Assembly: GCA_042091495.1 (NCBI GenBank)
Contig: JBELHJ010000034.1
Location: 1-24,172, forward strand
Length of the DNA: 24,172 nt
Source of the DNA: JBELHJ01 sp042091495
Lineage (GTDB): Bacteria; Bacteroidota; Bacteroidia; Flavobacteriales; Flavobacteriaceae
Direction of reading: 5' to 3'
Part shown: positions 17,132 to 24,172 of the stretch, in pieces
Layout: each line of letters opens with the position of its first letter
Position numbering within the stretch: position 1 is the first letter of the stretch
Translations under genes and position numbers: made by a program
Notes under the pieces: generated by a model
Seen by the model: only the letters and a program-made list of their open reading frames with translations
What the model was told of the DNA's origin: nothing
Database searches by the model: none

Positions 17132-18502
17132 ATGAAAAATGTATTACTTCTATTCTTATTATCCTTAACAGGTTCTATTTTTTCACAAACCCACCCAGCC
17201 ATTACTTCATGGCTTCAAAACACTACAGAGACGGGTAAGTATTACATATCAGGTAATCCAACATTAGTTGATAACAATACCTTAGTAAATTGTCAAAAAG
17301 TAGAATATTCAGATGATTTTGTTTATATAACAACAGAAGGTGTTCCATCGTATCCAACCGGGCCTTTTTTAGATAATAACCCTTCAAATGCTGAGGGTCA
17401 AAATGCTATTTTTAAAATACCTCTAGAACCACAAGAAAACACTGGTGTTAAAACAAAAACACGTGGAGGGAATATTGGCGTTTTTATAAATGGAGTAGCT
17501 TTATTTGATTACAGAGATGGTGTGGCTTGGGATGATTCTATGAACAGGTTGTGTGGAGGCCCAGGAAACCCTCAATGTTCAGGTAATTTTAATCAGATGG
17601 ATTGGACCAGAGACGCCATTCTTGCAGAGATGGGTGGATTTGATTGTTCAAAGGGGCATCCAGCACAAGGTAATTATCACCACCATCAAAACCCCTCTGC
17701 ATTTAAACTGGACCAAGACGTCGTTTCGGATATTTGTAATATTTATGATGCTGAGGGCTTGTATGCTATAGATCCCAATACCCATGCGCCTTTAATTGGT
17801 TTTGCCTATGATGGATTTCCAATTTATGGTGCGTATGCTTATAAAAATACCGATGGAACAGGTGAGATAGTCCGCATGAAATCAAGTTATCAGCTTAAAA
17901 ATATTACTACTCGTACTAATGGTCCTGATATTGGTTATGTGTATACCATTCCTAATGGACCCAAAGCAGGGCAGGAGGAGACTTTCTTTCTGGGTTACTT
18001 TAGAGAAGATTATGAGTTTATAAATCATAATGAACCTGATTATTTAGACGAACATAATGGGCGTTGGTGTATTACACCGGAATATCCAAATGGCACCTAT
18101 GCTTATTTTTGTACTGTCGATGAAAACTGGAATTCTGCTTACCCGTACGCTTTAGGGCCTACTTATTATGGGAATTACGAAAACAGAAAAGTTAATTCAG
18201 TTTCAGAATCAACTACAGTGTATACATTAAATTCCCCTACTTTTGATTTGTTAAATAGGTCGGTATCAATAGTACCCAACCCAACGTCTTCATTGGTAGC
18301 TATTCAGCTAGAGTATTTGGTTACTGAAGTTGTAAATATTCAATTAACCGATATTAATGGAAAATTAATTATGAGCTCAAAAATTCCAAAAGGAAGCACT
18401 TTAGGTTATTTCAATACTGAAACACTATACAATGGCACTTACCTTATTAGAATAAGTACAAACCAACAAGAGGTGGTTAAGAAAATTATAGTTACAAATT
18501 AG
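17132..18502 (+). CDS. YHYH-domain protein with T9SS C-terminal sorting domain
   Basis: A 456-residue exported protein. It begins with a signal peptide (MKNVLLLFLLSLTGSIFSQ). The central YHYH domain (about 60-350) contains GGNIGVFINGVALFDYRDG (112-130), the His-rich core GNYHHHQNPSAF (180-191) and FAYDGFPIYGAYAY (224-237), all typical of the family. Six cysteines lie within about 54-202 (for example 141, 149, 172, 202), with two more further on. From about 379 to the end, SIVPNPTSSLVAIQ through NGTYLIRIS to KKIIVTN is a T9SS type A sorting domain, so the protein is sent to the cell surface or medium. It is the last gene of the mbnP-mbnH operon, 2 bp downstream. The YHYH family has no established activity that I know of; a metal-related role is inferred from the His cluster and the neighbours. 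Confidence 0.9.
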   Translation: MKNVLLLFLLSLTGSIFSQTHPAITSWLQNTTETGKYYISGNPTLVDNNTLVNCQKVEYSDDFVYITTEGVPSYPTGPFLDNNPSNAEGQNAIFKIPLEPQENTGVKTKTRGGNIGVFINGVALFDYRDGVAWDDSMNRLCGGPGNPQCSGNFNQMDWTRDAILAEMGGFDCSKGHPAQGNYHHHQNPSAFKLDQDVVSDICNIYDAEGLYAIDPNTHAPLIGFAYDGFPIYGAYAYKNTDGTGEIVRMKSSYQLKNITTRTNGPDIGYVYTIPNGPKAGQEETFFLGYFREDYEFINHNEPDYLDEHNGRWCITPEYPNGTYAYFCTVDENWNSAYPYALGPTYYGNYENRKVNSVSESTTVYTLNSPTFDLLNRSVSIVPNPTSSLVAIQLEYLVTEVVNIQLTDINGKLIMSSKIPKGSTLGYFNTETLYNGTYLIRISTNQQEVVKKIIVTN

Positions 18503-18520
18503 TTATAAAGTTGTTTGGTA

Positions 18521-20719
18521 TTAAATATTTAACCAATACGTCAGTTTTAAATTAAAGGAGCGCACTTTAGGAATAAAAGGGTTCGTAGTATTATAATTGT
18601 CATTATATACCAAAAATAAATCTGATAATGGGGCAAATCGCCATTGTAATCTGGAATTAATACTTAAATTTTCTCTTTGGTTACTGTATTGAATAAATGT
18701 AGACCAAAATAATTTTTTATTAAAAGTGATATCAAATCTCGGACCCAATAATAGAATTTTAGCATCGGGATAACTTGGTGCTAAATCTATTTGATCATAG
18801 TTTAGTTGCATTGAAGCTCTAAAATGAGGTTGCAGTCTCACTGAGACTTGACCTTCAAATGAAAATTTAGTACCGTTGTAAAATCCACCATAACTTGGAG
18901 TTAGCTCGTAAGAAACAGTTTTTCTTCGGTCTGATTCGTATTGTAATTCGACCGTGTTATAATGGTAACCTGTATCGGAGGGTAGTGGTTTGCCATTTTC
19001 CGATCCCGTAGGGTCAAAGGTGTCATATAAAAAAGTGTATTCGTTTTTTAGCTCTGCTGAAATTTGACTGTTATTTTGAAAACTAATATTGTAACGACTA
19101 ATAAAAATATAGTCAGAACGTTGCATATTTAGTGAGGGACGCCATAGTATAATGGGGATAAATTCTAAACCATGACGCTGAACTATTTTATTGTTAGGCC
19201 TAAATGTATATTCAAAACTAGGATTCATTTTTATTATATCAGTTCGTCTTATAAACCCTAAATCACTTCTAAAATTCTCACCAATGTATACGCCACTTAA
19301 CCTGATATTCCAATTTCTATCTGAAAACGTAGTACTGGTCCCAGCAGATAGTGAACGTTCATTGTTATCTGGTGAAAACGATTTGTGGATATAATAATTA
19401 CCTGTCCAGGTATTATCTTCAGAGGCTAAATTGTAATCTAAACCAATAACTCGGTTGTAACGATTTGTTTGTTCTAGAAAATCATAATCAGCTGTAGCTT
19501 GTTTATTTATAAACATGATATTCAAGTTAGAACGCTTGAATAGCTTTTGCTGAAGTGTTAGAACAGTGTTATTACTGGCTGCAATTTCATTATTAACATC
19601 TTCATCGGTTTGCATGTTTAGAAAACCTATTCTTAGATTTTTATTGATTTTACCACTGAGTTTCGCTCCGGCATTAATTCTATTTTCAATCGTATTACCG
19701 TCTTTGTCTGTAGCTATACCGATACGTCTAGAAAAAAATGGATTAGCGTCTCTTCGGTTACCAAGATTGTCAAATAAATCACCATTATCTATAAAAAATT
19801 GTCTTCTCTCTGGCAATGAAATTTCAAATCTTGAAAGATTGGTTATTTGTTGATCCACTTCTACTTGAGAAAAATCAGGGTTAACAGTTAAATCAACATT
19901 TAAGCTGTTTGCAATTGTAAATTTTGCGTCTCCACCAAACTTAAAATCTTTAACTTCAGTATTATCAGTGTAATCTTTTCCTTGAAATGCATTAACATAT
20001 GGTATTAACGAAATTGGAGTTTTAACTTTTCCTAAAGGACGTTCAAAAATCATATCCCCCATGTAAGCCATGTTGAAAATGAACTGATTTTGGGGAATAT
20101 CAACCCAAGTATTTATTTCATTAAATTGCGTATCGAAATGGTAGGCATTAAATCGCCATTGTATTTCTCCCTCTTTAAATTTAAAAGCAGATAATGGAAT
20201 TGCCCATTCTGTAGTGTAATAATTTGCTCCGATCTGCGATTCACACAACCATTTTGTATCCCAAGCCATATTGAAATCTCTTGGGTTGCCTCCACCATTA
20301 CTTAATAACATTTCCCTTTGTACTCCTGCTGGATTTGATCCAAAAATAAACGCATTAGTTCCGTCATTAAACGTGTCAAATATTAAAGTCATACTATCGT
20401 TACCTCCGGCACTAAAATCTCTTCTTAATGAAGGAATAATAAAGTTGTTATCTAAAGCATTGACTTTAATTCCAACATACAGATATTTTTCATCAAAAAG
20501 CATTTTGATTTCAGATTGCTGTTGCGCTGTGATACTGTCTGAAGGGAAATACTCAAAAAAATCAGAACTTAGTTTTGCTTTGTGCCATGCATCCTCATCC
20601 AAATTACCATCAATTTTAATTTTCGAATCAATTAACGATACATGAATTTTTTTTTCTAAGCTTTGACTAAAAAGCGAAGAGATTGAATAAAATAATAATA
20701 ATGTAAGCTTAAATTGCAT
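18521..20719 (-). CDS. CBM9-like / DUF5916 outer-membrane protein
   Basis: A 732-residue exported protein. After the signal peptide (MQFKLTLLLFYSISSLFSQ) comes a CBM9-like carbohydrate-binding fold, about residues 28-215, starting IKIDGNLDEDAWHKA. The DUF5916 hallmark follows: NPDFSQVEVDQQ and FEISLPERRQFFIDNGDLF near residues 285-320. The remaining ~400 residues alternate polar and hydrophobic positions with many aromatic residues, as in an outer-membrane beta-barrel, and end in a short aromatic C-terminus (TYWLNI). Such proteins are widespread in Bacteroidota, with role unsettled; carbohydrate binding at the outer membrane is inferred from the N-terminal fold. It converges on the YHYH gene with only 18 bp between stops and no obvious terminator. 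Confidence 0.9.
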   Translation of the reverse strand: MQFKLTLLLFYSISSLFSQSLEKKIHVSLIDSKIKIDGNLDEDAWHKAKLSSDFFEYFPSDSITAQQQSEIKMLFDEKYLYVGIKVNALDNNFIIPSLRRDFSAGGNDSMTLIFDTFNDGTNAFIFGSNPAGVQREMLLSNGGGNPRDFNMAWDTKWLCESQIGANYYTTEWAIPLSAFKFKEGEIQWRFNAYHFDTQFNEINTWVDIPQNQFIFNMAYMGDMIFERPLGKVKTPISLIPYVNAFQGKDYTDNTEVKDFKFGGDAKFTIANSLNVDLTVNPDFSQVEVDQQITNLSRFEISLPERRQFFIDNGDLFDNLGNRRDANPFFSRRIGIATDKDGNTIENRINAGAKLSGKINKNLRIGFLNMQTDEDVNNEIAASNNTVLTLQQKLFKRSNLNIMFINKQATADYDFLEQTNRYNRVIGLDYNLASEDNTWTGNYYIHKSFSPDNNERSLSAGTSTTFSDRNWNIRLSGVYIGENFRSDLGFIRRTDIIKMNPSFEYTFRPNNKIVQRHGLEFIPIILWRPSLNMQRSDYIFISRYNISFQNNSQISAELKNEYTFLYDTFDPTGSENGKPLPSDTGYHYNTVELQYESDRRKTVSYELTPSYGGFYNGTKFSFEGQVSVRLQPHFRASMQLNYDQIDLAPSYPDAKILLLGPRFDITFNKKLFWSTFIQYSNQRENLSINSRLQWRFAPLSDLFLVYNDNYNTTNPFIPKVRSFNLKLTYWLNI

Positions 20720-20884
20720 TGTTGATTAGGCTGTAAACTAAGCGTAAATTTAGCCAAATTCATAATGACAAATGGAGTGTATTTTAAAATGTTTAACATT
20801 TTAAAAAAGTGTTAGTTTTCAAATTTAAATTTGATTCCTCTTTAACTATATGTTATTGAATCAATTTTGAAAACATATCTTTAT

Positions 20885-20931
20885 TTTATGGTTATCAAAC
20901 CGATTTTGGTTTTTTCTTGGTAAACCATAAA
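20885..20931. repeat. Nested inverted repeat in an intergenic region
   Basis: An outer 9-bp pair (TTTATGGTT at 20885-20893 and AACCATAAA at 20923-20931) encloses an inner 5-bp hairpin (AAACC at 20897-20901 / GGTTT at 20908-20912). It lacks the clean T-tract of an intrinsic terminator. The flanking sequence 20720-20971 shows nothing else I can call. It could be an operator, an RNA structure or chance. Confidence 0.4.
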
Positions 20932-20971
20932 TAAATTGATGTTAGAATAATAATTAACATCAGTTTAAAAT

Positions 20972-21148
20972 TTAAGGATAAACATAATTAAGTACAATGT
21001 CATACTCTTTTAAAGTATTGAACATTTTAACCATGTTATTAGATAGATGGGCTTTGGTTTCAATTGCCGAATCAAAACTAGTATTTGATAATACTTTTTC
21101 TAGAGGGAAACTAAATGCATTCATAGTGTTTGTGTTTAAGAAAATCAT
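20972..21148 (-). CDS. Candidate small protein, 58 residues, unknown
   Basis: An ATG-started ORF below common length cut-offs, in an otherwise empty 554-bp gap. The product begins MIFLNTNTMNAFSFPLEKVL and ends EYDIVLNYVYP. It is soluble-looking, with mixed charged and hydrophobic residues and little low complexity, which is less like chance AT-rich translation than most short ORFs here. A second Met at residue 9 (start 21124) gives a 50-residue alternative. No motif is recognised and no clear ribosome-binding site is seen. It is divergent from the DinB-like gene. Confidence 0.45.
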   Translation of the reverse strand: MIFLNTNTMNAFSFPLEKVLSNTSFDSAIETKAHLSNNMVKMFNTLKEYDIVLNYVYP

Positions 21149-21273
21149 TTAGTTAGTTAGTGATACACAAATATAGAAAACCCTTTAATGTATTCAAAAT
21201 CAAGTTATTAACATTCAAAAGTTATTTTTATATAGACGAATGGTTAATTCAGTATTTTTTTTAATTTAACAAA

Positions 21274-21807
21274 ATGTATAAAACAGAATTACTTAAAGAT
21301 TTAAAAATCTTGGATGACCAACTTAAATATATTTATGAAAAAGTAGAAGTGTTTCCAACTGAAATTATTAAGAAAAGAATAGCTAATAAATGGTCTGTTG
21401 AAGAACATTTATACCATTCATATTTAGTTGAAAAGTTAAGTTTATCATACATTCAAAAGAAAACATTACATCCTCAAAAACTTGTTTCTATTGGTATATC
21501 TCCATATGTTAAATTTTTTATTTTAAAAATTGTTCTTTTTTTCAAAGTAAAACTTAAAGCCCCTAAAGTAGTCTCATCTTTTCCTGAGTTAATAGCCATT
21601 GATCAATTGTATATTGAATGGACAGCAGTTAGAAGTTCATTAAATCAAACAATACAAAGTTTACCCGAAGAAACTTTGAAAAAAGGTATTTTTAAACACC
21701 CTTTATTAGGAAGACTTTCTATGCGTTTAACATTGAAGTTTTTCAAATTTCATTTTAATCATCATTTAAACACTGTGAGTAACATTCTTAGTACATTTAT
21801 TAGGTAA
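21274..21807 (+). CDS. DinB-like four-helix-bundle protein
   Basis: A 177-residue cytoplasmic protein rich in predicted helix. The motif NKWSVEEHLYHSYLVEKLS (38-56) matches the first metal-site helix of the DinB/YfiT superfamily. HFNHHLNTV (160-168) gives the C-terminal His pair, and HPLLGRLSM precedes it as is common in these proteins. Candidate metal ligands are His45/His48, His160 and His163/His164. Members include metal-dependent thiol transferases and stress-induced proteins, but most, like this one, have no known substrate. It appears to stand alone: ~98 bp separates it from the next plus-strand gene. Confidence 0.78.
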   Translation: MYKTELLKDLKILDDQLKYIYEKVEVFPTEIIKKRIANKWSVEEHLYHSYLVEKLSLSYIQKKTLHPQKLVSIGISPYVKFFILKIVLFFKVKLKAPKVVSSFPELIAIDQLYIEWTAVRSSLNQTIQSLPEETLKKGIFKHPLLGRLSMRLTLKFFKFHFNHHLNTVSNILSTFIR

Positions 21808-21905
21808 TGCATTTTACATGATATAATTAAATTGTTATTATTTGTTAATAAAGTTTCTAGTCATATCAGAAGTTTGATATAATTTCACCTTAAATTCTTT
21901 ACATT

Positions 21906-22619
21906 ATGTATTATAATTTAGTTGTTCTATTCTCTCTTATTTGTTTGTCTTGTAGTGTAAAACAAAATTCATATGAGAATCAAGATTTATTTTCAGATAA
22001 AAACAAGGGTTTATGGTATATCGAGGGTCAGGATAAAGATACACATGATGGATTTTGGGAGTTAAAAGATGGAGTCCTCACTTGTAAGACAAGCGGTAAT
22101 ACATCTCATCCAGGTTCATGGTACGTATTTAAATCTCCTATAGATGATTTTGAATTTAAAGTTGACTTTAGATATGATAAAAGTTTAAGAGGCAATAGTG
22201 GTATTCAATTTCGAAGTAAGTATGATTTTGAAAACAATAAAATGCAAGGTCCTCAGATTGATATTCATCCTCCATTAGCATTTAGAACGGGCCTACTTTA
22301 TGATGAAACTGATGGTGTAAAACACTGGTTATATCCAGTAACGACATCGTGGCGCTTGGAATCTTTTAAGTCACCAAATGAGCTTGTTGTTTTTGATGAC
22401 GGTATTAAATGGAATACCCTTGAACTTCAATGCTTTAATGGCAAAGTCATAACTAAAGTTAATGGTACTTTATTAGTAGACTATAACGGATTAGGGGTTC
22501 TAAATGATCAACTTCATACTAAAATGGGAGTTGGAATGAAAGGGCTTCTTTCTTTTCAATTGCATAAAAAACATGACATTTTCATTCAGTTTAGAAATTG
22601 TTATATCAAAACATTATGA
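21906..22619 (+). CDS. DUF1080 (3-keto-disaccharide hydrolase type) lipoprotein
   Basis: A 237-residue protein with a lipoprotein signal (MYYNLVVLFSLICLSC, lipobox Cys16), so likely membrane-anchored on the periplasmic side or at the surface. The rest is one DUF1080 beta-jelly-roll domain: WYIEGQDKDTHDGFWELKDG (37-56), FKVDFRYDKSLRGNSGIQFR (83-102), QGPQIDIHPP (114-123) and FNGKVITKVNGTLLVDY (177-193). Characterised DUF1080 members act on 3-keto-glycosides, hydrolysing or eliminating the oxidised sugar; that activity here is by family inference. The gene ends in an ATGA overlap with a ThuA-like gene, a frequent partner in sugar-oxidation loci. No 3-dehydrogenase (GMC or Gfo/Idh type) lies in the window. 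Confidence 0.88.
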   Translation: MYYNLVVLFSLICLSCSVKQNSYENQDLFSDKNKGLWYIEGQDKDTHDGFWELKDGVLTCKTSGNTSHPGSWYVFKSPIDDFEFKVDFRYDKSLRGNSGIQFRSKYDFENNKMQGPQIDIHPPLAFRTGLLYDETDGVKHWLYPVTTSWRLESFKSPNELVVFDDGIKWNTLELQCFNGKVITKVNGTLLVDYNGLGVLNDQLHTKMGVGMKGLLSFQLHKKHDIFIQFRNCYIKTL

Positions 22620-23389
22620 CACACTTATATTATATGAATTCACAATTATTTAAGGGGATTGTTTTTTTATTATGTTTCTGCTGCAACATTAGTTTTAGCC
22701 AACATGTTCATTTTGATGATTATCAATCTGTCTACAAGAAGCGTTATGTTGGCGAACGAACACATATACTTTACATTGGAGGAGGTGATTATCACGACGA
22801 CCTAAGAAAAGCTGCTGAATTAAGAAAGTTTTTAGAAATTGAAAATGATTATTTTGTGACTTACACAGAAGATTACAATGTGTTTGAAAACAGACTTGAA
22901 GATTATGACCTCATATTATTAAATACAAAGTTAAATAGATTAACAGACCCGCAATATTCTGGTTTGCTCAAGGCTGTTAAAAATGGAATGCCTTTATTGG
23001 CTATTCATGGAGCGTCTGCTTCATTCAGAAACACAAGTCCAGTTGAAAGACCTGAATACTATAAAATGATTGGTGCAAAGTTTGATTACCATCCTAAAAT
23101 ACATAAATTCAAATTACATTTATTTAAAGATAATGGTCTTTTAGATGCTACATTCGCTAATTTTAGTGTCATTGATGAATTGTACTACTACAGTCAATTT
23201 GAGAACGATAATAAAGTGCTTTTGTATGCAACATATTTAGACGAATCTTCCCCTATGGCATGGGTAAGAAATTATGGCAAAGGGCGTGTATTCTATACAG
23301 CACTTGGTCATAGTCCAGCTGTTAGTGCTGATCCTAATTTTCAAAATTTAGTATTATTTGCTGTAAAATGGTGTCTTAATAACAACTGA
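22616..23389 (+). CDS. Exported ThuA-like domain protein
   Basis: A ThuA (trehalose-utilisation, glutamine-amidotransferase-like fold) protein. I choose the ATG at 22616, which overlaps the DUF1080 stop as ATGA and gives 257 residues; an ATG at 22634 would give a more standard signal peptide (MNSQLFKGIVFLLCFCCNIS) and is equally possible. A longer start at 22598 is less likely. The domain shows THILYIGGGDYHDDLRKAAE, then YDLILLNTKLN, LLAIHGASASF, and near the end GRVFYTALGHSPAV, all hallmarks of ThuA-like proteins. The catalytic chemistry of the family is not well settled. Translation coupling to DUF1080 suggests joint action on oxidised or modified sugars, and a hairpin terminator follows 28 bp after the stop. 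Confidence 0.87.
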   Translation: MTHLYYMNSQLFKGIVFLLCFCCNISFSQHVHFDDYQSVYKKRYVGERTHILYIGGGDYHDDLRKAAELRKFLEIENDYFVTYTEDYNVFENRLEDYDLILLNTKLNRLTDPQYSGLLKAVKNGMPLLAIHGASASFRNTSPVERPEYYKMIGAKFDYHPKIHKFKLHLFKDNGLLDATFANFSVIDELYYYSQFENDNKVLLYATYLDESSPMAWVRNYGKGRVFYTALGHSPAVSADPNFQNLVLFAVKWCLNNN

Positions 23390-23417
23390 TATTCCCAATA
23401 AAGTATTTTTAAATAAT

Positions 23418-23442
23418 AAAAGCCTTCTAGTTGAAGGCTTTT
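23418..23442 (+). terminator. Intrinsic terminator behind the DUF1080-ThuA pair
   Basis: A perfect 10-bp stem (AAAAGCCTTC / GAAGGCTTTT) with a 5-nt loop. The T-run is short, but the A/T symmetry would let it act from either side. It separates the plus-strand pair from the minus-strand regulator. Confidence 0.82.
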
Positions 23443-23602
23443 AAATCTAACTTTTATTAATAATGGTCAGACTTTGGGTTGATTTTTGGTAAATCATATC
23501 TGATTTGATTCAAATGTACGGTATGTCTTTTGTTTAAAAATTAAATTCTTTACAAATGGTAGGTTTTTATTTACAAACGGTAATTGTATGCAATACATTT
23601 AT

Positions 23603-24172
23603 TTAAATTAATTCAGAGAACGCTTTAAGTCTTCTTCTACTAATAGGTATAATTAAACCATTGGTTGTTTGGGCTTCAAAACCTTTTTTGTTTAAGGTTC
23701 TAACATGTTTTATATTGATAATCCATGACCTATGGCATCTAAAAAAACCAAGATTTTTTGTAAGTAAATTCTCAAAGTAGCTTAGGTTTTTAGAATAGGT
23801 GTAGGATTTTAATTCACCTGAATCATTAATGCAAATCAAGGATGTGTAAGCTTGATTAGCTTCTATTCCAATAAGATTTTCAAATTTAATGATTACATGC
23901 CTGTCTTTATAGGGAATAGTTACACTGGTTAGCTTTCCACTTTTTAATTGTTTAGAAAGTCCCTTAAATGATTTAAAATCTGATTTTCGAAAATTACGGC
24001 TTCTAACTCTATTAATTGTTTTTTTTAATCTTTCAATTGGAACTGGTTTTAATAAATAGTCAATCGCTGATAAATCAAATGCTTTAATTGCATATTGGTT
24101 ATATGCAGTAACAAATACAAGTGAAAAATGAAAAACACCAAGATTGTTAATCAATTCAAAACCTGTTTTTTT
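23603..24172 (-). CDS. LytTR-family response regulator, N-terminus outside window
   Basis: The visible 189 codons run in frame off the right edge, so the receiver-domain start and the phospho-acceptor Asp are missing. The C-terminal end of a receiver domain is clear: LVFVTAYNQYAIKAF followed by AIDYLLKPVPIERLKK, with the conserved Lys-Pro. After a linker, a LytTR DNA-binding domain fills the last ~100 residues, including IGIEANQAYTSLI, FFRCHRSWIINIKHV and the end IPISRRRLKAFSEL. This is the two-component regulator type that works with membrane histidine kinases of the LytS/YpdA type; the partner is not in the window. A TTG at 24154 could be mistaken for a start, but receiver-domain sequence continues upstream of it. 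Confidence 0.9.
   Translation of the reverse strand, partial: KKTGFELINNLGVFHFSLVFVTAYNQYAIKAFDLSAIDYLLKPVPIERLKKTINRVRSRNFRKSDFKSFKGLSKQLKSGKLTSVTIPYKDRHVIIKFENLIGIEANQAYTSLICINDSGELKSYTYSKNLSYFENLLTKNLGFFRCHRSWIINIKHVRTLNKKGFEAQTTNGLIIPISRRRLKAFSELI

Noticed and set aside
24152..24154. TTG as the start of the LytTR regulator
   Set aside because: Upstream codons to the window edge stay open and continue receiver-domain sequence (KTGFELINN...), so the gene is truncated by the window, not started here.
1..24172. CRISPR array, tRNA, rRNA, insertion sequence or phage attachment site
   Set aside because: I saw no short direct repeats with regular spacers outside the coding repeats, no tRNA-like cloverleaf, no rRNA sequence and no transposase or integrase frame.

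Overview
This window reads as a piece of a marine-type Flavobacteriaceae (Bacteroidota) chromosome. The DNA is strongly AT-rich, secreted proteins carry short signal peptides ending in '...FSQ', and a type IX secretion (T9SS) C-terminal sorting domain is present. A DUF5916 outer-membrane protein, an S1 sulfatase and a LytTR regulator fit the same group. I cannot name the genus from sequence alone.

Layout. (1) 1-3970, minus: the N-terminal 1,323 codons of a giant secreted protein made almost wholly of ~80-residue Ig-like (DUF5011/HYR-type) repeats; it runs off the left edge. (2) 4327-10645, plus: a glycogen cluster with a divergent GT5 glycogen synthase, a GH13 branching enzyme, a cytoplasmic GH31 alpha-glucosidase and a stand-alone CBM48 glycogen-binding protein. 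It ends at a bidirectional terminator shared with the convergent gene. No ADP-glucose pyrophosphorylase gene is present here. (3) 10674-14711, minus: a PA-domain M28 peptidase lipoprotein, a possible small membrane protein, an intact S1 sulfatase with a lysine-rich tail, and the remnant of a second sulfatase joined to a T9SS tail. (4) 14735-15239, minus: a 113-residue secreted protein of unknown function, preceded by a previously unlisted 31-residue single-membrane-span ORF. (5) 15424-18502, plus: a tight three-gene operon encoding an MbnP-like protein, an MbnH-like di-heme peroxidase and a T9SS-sorted YHYH-domain protein. (6) 18521-20719, minus: a CBM9-like/DUF5916 outer-membrane protein. (7) 20720-21273: mostly non-coding, with a nested inverted repeat and a plausible 58-residue ORF. 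(8) 21274-23389, plus: a DinB-like protein, then an overlapping pair of exported proteins, DUF1080 (3-keto-glycoside-active type) and ThuA-like. (9) 23603-24172, minus: a LytTR response regulator cut by the right edge.

The most interesting system is the mbnP-mbnH-YHYH operon. In methanotrophs the MbnH di-heme enzyme oxidises a tryptophan of MbnP to kynurenine, giving a copper-binding protein. Here the pair is found with no visible methanobactin genes and is translationally coupled to a third, surface-targeted YHYH protein. All calls rest on reading motifs and counting residues; no database search was possible.
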